From: Panax quinquefolius
Lineage: Eukaryota > Streptophyta > Magnoliopsida > Apiales > Araliaceae
DNA: 64,000 nt
Reading direction: 5' to 3'
NCBI GenBank assembly: GCA_020205615.1
Contig: CM035167.1
Span: 58,983,023 to 59,047,022, forward strand
Part shown: positions 60,271-64,000 of the stretch, one piece after another
How the letters are laid out: each line of letters opens with the position of its first letter
Numbering within the stretch: position 1 is the first letter of the stretch
The notes under the pieces: generated by a model
Seen by the model: the letters and a program-made list of their open reading frames with translations, nothing else
The model's database searches: none
Told to the model about the DNA's origin: nothing
Position numbers and translations under genes: made by a program

Positions 60271-63010
60271 TTCAGGACACCCCAAATCCGTGTACTTAAA
60301 TTCCACGGATTTGGTGTTCATCAGATAAATATCATCTATCTATCTACCCATAATAAATGCAAGCCATGCAATAGATAGAATTAAAATCTTCCCCTTAAGG
60401 GTTACAACATCCGAATAATAATAATACAATCCCAGGTTAAACTAACCTTAAACATCTGTGCGGAATCATAAACAAATAAGTCTTAAACAACATCATTAAC
60501 TCAAGTCTTAAACATAAATATATCATCTAATAAAAATAACAAGTCTTCATCACTTGTTAATCTTGCCCTTGCCTTTACTAGTGGAAGGTTCGTCGGTTCT
60601 TTCGTTCTTAACTATAATGTTATTATTAAGCAAGAGTGAGCACAATTGCCCACAAGTATAACAATATAACAATGAATAATAACATGCGAGTAAATCAAAT
60701 CAAAGACATTTGAATAAAAGCTCAACTTTTGAATCAAGAATGAATAACAAGAATCAAAAGAATTCTGAGGGTCATAAGACCTTGAACTATGTCCTAGGTT
60801 ATCATGGGTTATACTTGAAACCTTTAATAATCATAAGACTATGGACCTTCTCGCTTCATTACTTAGGGGATCAACCCTTAGTACCATATCACACACAATA
60901 TCTTAACGCAAACGCATAAGTAAATCCCTTTGCAGGGTTGTTCATCTCAGTTTGACATTCAAGTCCGCACCAAAGGAAGTTTGGTTTAGATAATTCAATA
61001 AGAGTTCTGAAATTTAGAACGTTCATCAACTAAGGACTAGTTGAATCAATAAAGTTCACTAGTCTAATAAGGTTCAACAATAATGGTATTCGATTTGAAT
61101 AATAATCTCAAGACGTATACAATAAGACAATTATTGTATAACTGAATCATGCTTTGAAAAGCTAATCAATCTTTAATATAACATTTGAACTTGAATAATA
61201 GTAATGATAATTTACTCGAGGTAAATAATAATAATAAACTTGAACAATAATGACAAGTAGGGTTAGGAAACTTGCCTCGTGTGTAGATTACACTTTAACT
61301 AAACTCGTTCTTTGATTTAAATCCTACATACTATTCACATTCACAATACTAGTTAATTATAACTTAACTAATCATCAAAACTCATTCTCTTTGTCTACTT
61401 TAATTATTAACTATACTTAGTTAATTTATAACTTTGTCACATAATTTATACAAAATGAATAACAAGCTAATTATGTATTCAATAATTCAATCCACATGTA
61501 ATTATGTTATTTATATGTTAAACATCTATTTTACATCTCATTATACTTCTAACATGTTTACATGTTCATTACATTAAGTTAACAATACATTGCTAGACTT
61601 AACACTTTAAAAATTACATTTCTTGACCATTTCATAGAGTGGTAAATGTATTTCCACATTTATACTTTAGGTTTGTCATGGCACATGGATCAAGCGTCGT
61701 GGCGCGAATCAGAAAAGCGCTCGCGATTCGCGAAAATTGCAAAACACAGCCAAAAATTCCAATTAAATTATCACTACACGAATTTAACCATATCCACATG
61801 TTAGAATTCGTATATAATCATTACCCAACATTTATAAAGTGATTTTAACCCCTTAAAACACATAATCACATAGTTTAAGCATGCAATTTCACTGACTTTG
61901 ATGTTCTTGAAGGTTTTGAAAATAAAACATGAAAATTGTCACTACTTGATTAAGTATAACAATCAATCCGCTTATTTAAACTTTGGTCTCTTCAGTATCA
62001 ACATGCATAATAATATAAGGGTGTAAAATTTAGGGATAATATACGATCAACACATGAAATATCACGATATAAGGCCATATGGCCAAAACCCAAACTCGTA
62101 ATTTTGAAAAAACATATACGACATGTATTTTAATGAAACAGATGATATGGTTTGCAAAAAATATATATAATTAAATACGATTTGATAACATCTTAACCTA
62201 TATATGCACATAAGCCTTACAATTTCCCATCATAGAGACTTTACAGAAAACTGTGAAAGCCATTTTTATCAAAACTTGAATACGTGAAATATAGAATTTG
62301 GGAGGGAGAGATTACCCAGAGTATAATTTAGAAGGGTGAGTAAAGATAACAATTCCTTTTTCAGATACTACTTCAATCACAGTGTTTTCTTCCCACAATT
62401 TCTCTGAATTCTCTCTGACTCTCAAATACTCTCCTTCTCTGTTTTCAGACTTAGAATAATAAGAAAGAAAATGATACGTATAATATAATAATGCACTGAC
62501 GCGCACTATGGTCAGTTACCCATCATGGGTTAACTGCCCATAACTTCCCCTAAGGCCATGTTTGGCTAGTTTAATATATTACAAAACCATTTAATTTAAT
62601 AAAGCTTTATCATATAGTTTAAAAATGTCACACTCCTTATAAAATAAATCCAATATTTTATTTAATTTACTTTAAATAAAATATAATAATTTCTCATAAA
62701 TTCACATAGTCACATAATTAAATTTCTCATTAATAAATAACGTCAAATTATTAACTTTCTAATTAATAATTAAATTAATTAAAATAACATCATGTTTAAT
62801 TAAATATTTCATTTAATTGAATAAGCTCACATAAATACATACTTGAATAATAATATTCTCTACATTAATTTAATAAATGTAACACATATAATTAAATTAA
62901 TCTACCACAATTGCATCAATTAATTATTTAATCTAATAATTAAATCATCGAAAAATATTTATTTAATTCAATAAATATTAAAATAAATTTACAAAACCTC
63001 GTTCGTCACA
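60271..63010 (-). repeat. LTR of family C, reversed
   Basis: About 2740 bp. The right end CTCGTTCGTCACA is the reverse of the LTR start TGTGACGAACGAG. The left end is near TTCAGGACACCCC, where the expected TG is degraded. It includes a GC-rich patch (61691-61735) with GCGATTCGCG-type words. Sequence is unlike LTR-B' except at the PBS-proximal end. It forms the outer 5' LTR of the chimera. Confidence 0.78.
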
Positions 63011-63389
63011 TTTCAACTGGGGATTATATTTGATATGGGTATGGTACATTGAGATAAGGCTGTACTTTACTTTCGTGTTCTTGACTAGCAATCCAGTGCA
63101 AGTAATTTGGCTTAACAGGGAGTGCGTTGATTTAAATTATTCAATAGATGAAATTGTAATCTCAGGTCTCCATTATCTAGTCTCACTCTAGGAATAGTTA
63201 AGTTTATTTAATTTCATAGTTTAAATATAAAAATCATATCATTCTTTTAAATAAGATTGAGATGGTTATGGGCTAATGCTTGGTGAACTTTGTTAGTTAA
63301 TTCTCCATGGGAACGATACTTTACTTACTCTTTATTACTTGTTGACTACGTATACTTGCGTGTTGTGCGTAACTAGAATTTACCCAACA
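63011..63389 (+). repeat. Athila-like element 3, 5' LTR, right piece
   Basis: Continues the LTR cut near 47530. Its end (GGGAACGATACTTTACTTAC, 63309-63328, then GTATACTTGCG and TTACCCAACA) is the forward equivalent of the element-2 LTR ends at 20959-21060 and 33549-33640. It ends at CA 63389. Confidence 0.85.
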
Positions 63390-63395
63390 AGTTTT

Positions 63396-63414
63396 TGACG
63401 CCGTTGCTGGGGAA
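63396..63414 (+). promoter_or_regulatory. Primer binding site of Athila-like element 3 (Asp tRNA type)
   Basis: TGACGCCGTTGCTGGGGAA, two differences from the TGGCGCCGTTGCCGGGGAA site of Athila/Tat elements, six bases after the LTR. Confidence 0.85.
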
Positions 63415-63519
63415 TTAGCTTAATAAATTTTTGCCAACATTAATTTCAATCAAATTAGTCTTAATTTAAACATTTTTTTGTTGTTTTAATTATCTTCTTA
63501 TATTTCTCTCTTTTCAGGT

Positions 63520-63899
63520 ACCATGCTTATCAAGGGCCTTATGCAAATATGATTCAACCAAGGGACACGAGCACTGAGGGACTCAATGTATTTTCTACAT
63601 TGACAGCACAAATTGCAACACTTTCGGAGAGGTTGGATATTCTTGCAGCCCAACGCACTCGAGAGATAGTAGTTTCATGTGAATACTGTGCTGGCGAGCA
63701 TGCGAGTTATCAGTGCAACATCAAGGTTGGACAAGTGGAGTTTGGGGGTGATTACTTCAACAACAATGTTTATCCTGATTATCAACAAGGTTGGGGGTAT
63801 CACCCAGATTATGAATGGAGTTATAACTATCCCAACCATTACTGCATCCCAAGTCCAACACATCCATCAGATTTCTCATATCCACCTTCAACGCAATAA
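63520..63899 (+). pseudogene. Athila-like element 3 gag, N-terminal part
   Basis: Follows a TTTCTCTCTTTTCAGGTACC word (63504-63523). The frame reads YHAYQGPYAN before an internal ATG at 63549. It then continues MIQPRDTSTEGLNVF, TLSERLDILAAQR, the knuckle CEYCAGEHASYQC and a Tyr-rich part (VYPDYQQGWGYHPDYEWSYN) to a stop at 63897. Element 2 has MAGCNYQWPYSS at the start, whereas the equivalent ATG here is out of frame, so translation from 63549 would lose about ten residues. Coding-like sequence resumes after the stop in another frame (FKVEGIHVKKHSRP...-like), so the gene is probably broken. It continues beyond the window. Confidence 0.75.
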
Positions 63900-64000
63900 G
63901 AGGAAAATTCAAGGTTGAAGGAATTCATGTCAAAAAGCATAGCAGACCATAACGAGATGATGATGAGTTAGGAGTTATCAAGCCAAAATCTTAACAAATA

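Larger units (their letters stand above)
47531..63010 (-). mobile_element. Reversed tandem chimera: LTR-C, int, LTR-B', int, LTR-B' (truncated)
   Basis: Read on the reverse strand it is LTR-C (63010-60271), PBS, extra ORF, gag, deleted pol, polypurine tract, LTR-B' (56799-53110), PBS, extra ORF, gag remnant, deleted pol, polypurine tract, truncated LTR-B' (49626 to about 47531). The pieces 47543-51050 and 54720-58217 are nearly identical over 3.5 kb, including the same internal pol deletions, so they arose by duplication or unequal crossover rather than by independent insertion. The 5' LTR differs in family from the other two. No target duplication is visible because the left end lacks its LTR terminus. 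Confidence 0.8.

Noticed and set aside
47197..63389. Treating the whole stretch as one element with a 16-kb LTR
   Set aside because: Opposite-strand LTRs, PBS and polypurine sites inside it show a separate reversed insertion.

Overview
The window looks like nuclear DNA of a flowering plant, probably a eudicot. It is AT-rich, the only host gene visible is a plant-type MYB with the SHAQKY signature, and almost all the rest is nested Ty3/gypsy LTR retrotransposons with plant-type primer binding sites. I cannot name the species.

Layout. Positions 1-632 hold an intron and the last exon of a MYB-related (DIVARICATA/MYBS-like) transcription factor gene, followed by about 1.3 kb of AT-rich intergenic DNA. 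From 1923 to the right edge everything I can classify is retroelement.

Left nest (1923-20958, three layers). A reversed family-B LTR was hit by a reversed family-A LTR (now solo, 5-bp duplication CCTTC). That LTR was later hit by a 9.55-kb full-length family-A element in the opposite orientation (5407-14958). The rightmost part, about 18.4-20.9 kb, is a related reversed LTR piece (family D) with a 375-bp direct repeat.

Right nest (20959-64000, up to six layers). Athila-like element 2 (reversed, gag but no pol) carries a 5.06-kb solo LTR of family E and a solo LTR of family B (duplication CTGAT). Its 5' LTR is cut by a forward family-D LTR. That LTR is cut by a nearly full-length forward family-B element (36246-47196). 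The 3' LTR of that element is cut by Athila-like element 3, which runs off the right edge. The 5' LTR of element 3 is in turn cut by a 15.5-kb reversed tandem chimera of families C and B'.

Gene content of the elements. Families A, B, B' and C look like chromovirus/Tekay-type elements: initiator-Met primer site, CCHC gag, protease, RT, RNase H, integrase, and a C-terminal chromodomain-like tail where it survives. All pol genes are broken by stops, indels or deletions, so none looks autonomous. B, B' and C, but not A, carry an extra acidic or coiled-coil ORF between the primer site and gag, each preceded by a splice-acceptor-like sequence. This is the most unusual coding feature here. The Athila-like elements have an Asp-type primer site and a gag with one zinc knuckle.

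Boundaries backed by target-site duplications are firm. Family names, nesting order in the right nest and all functions are inferred from motifs and within-window comparison; no database was searched.
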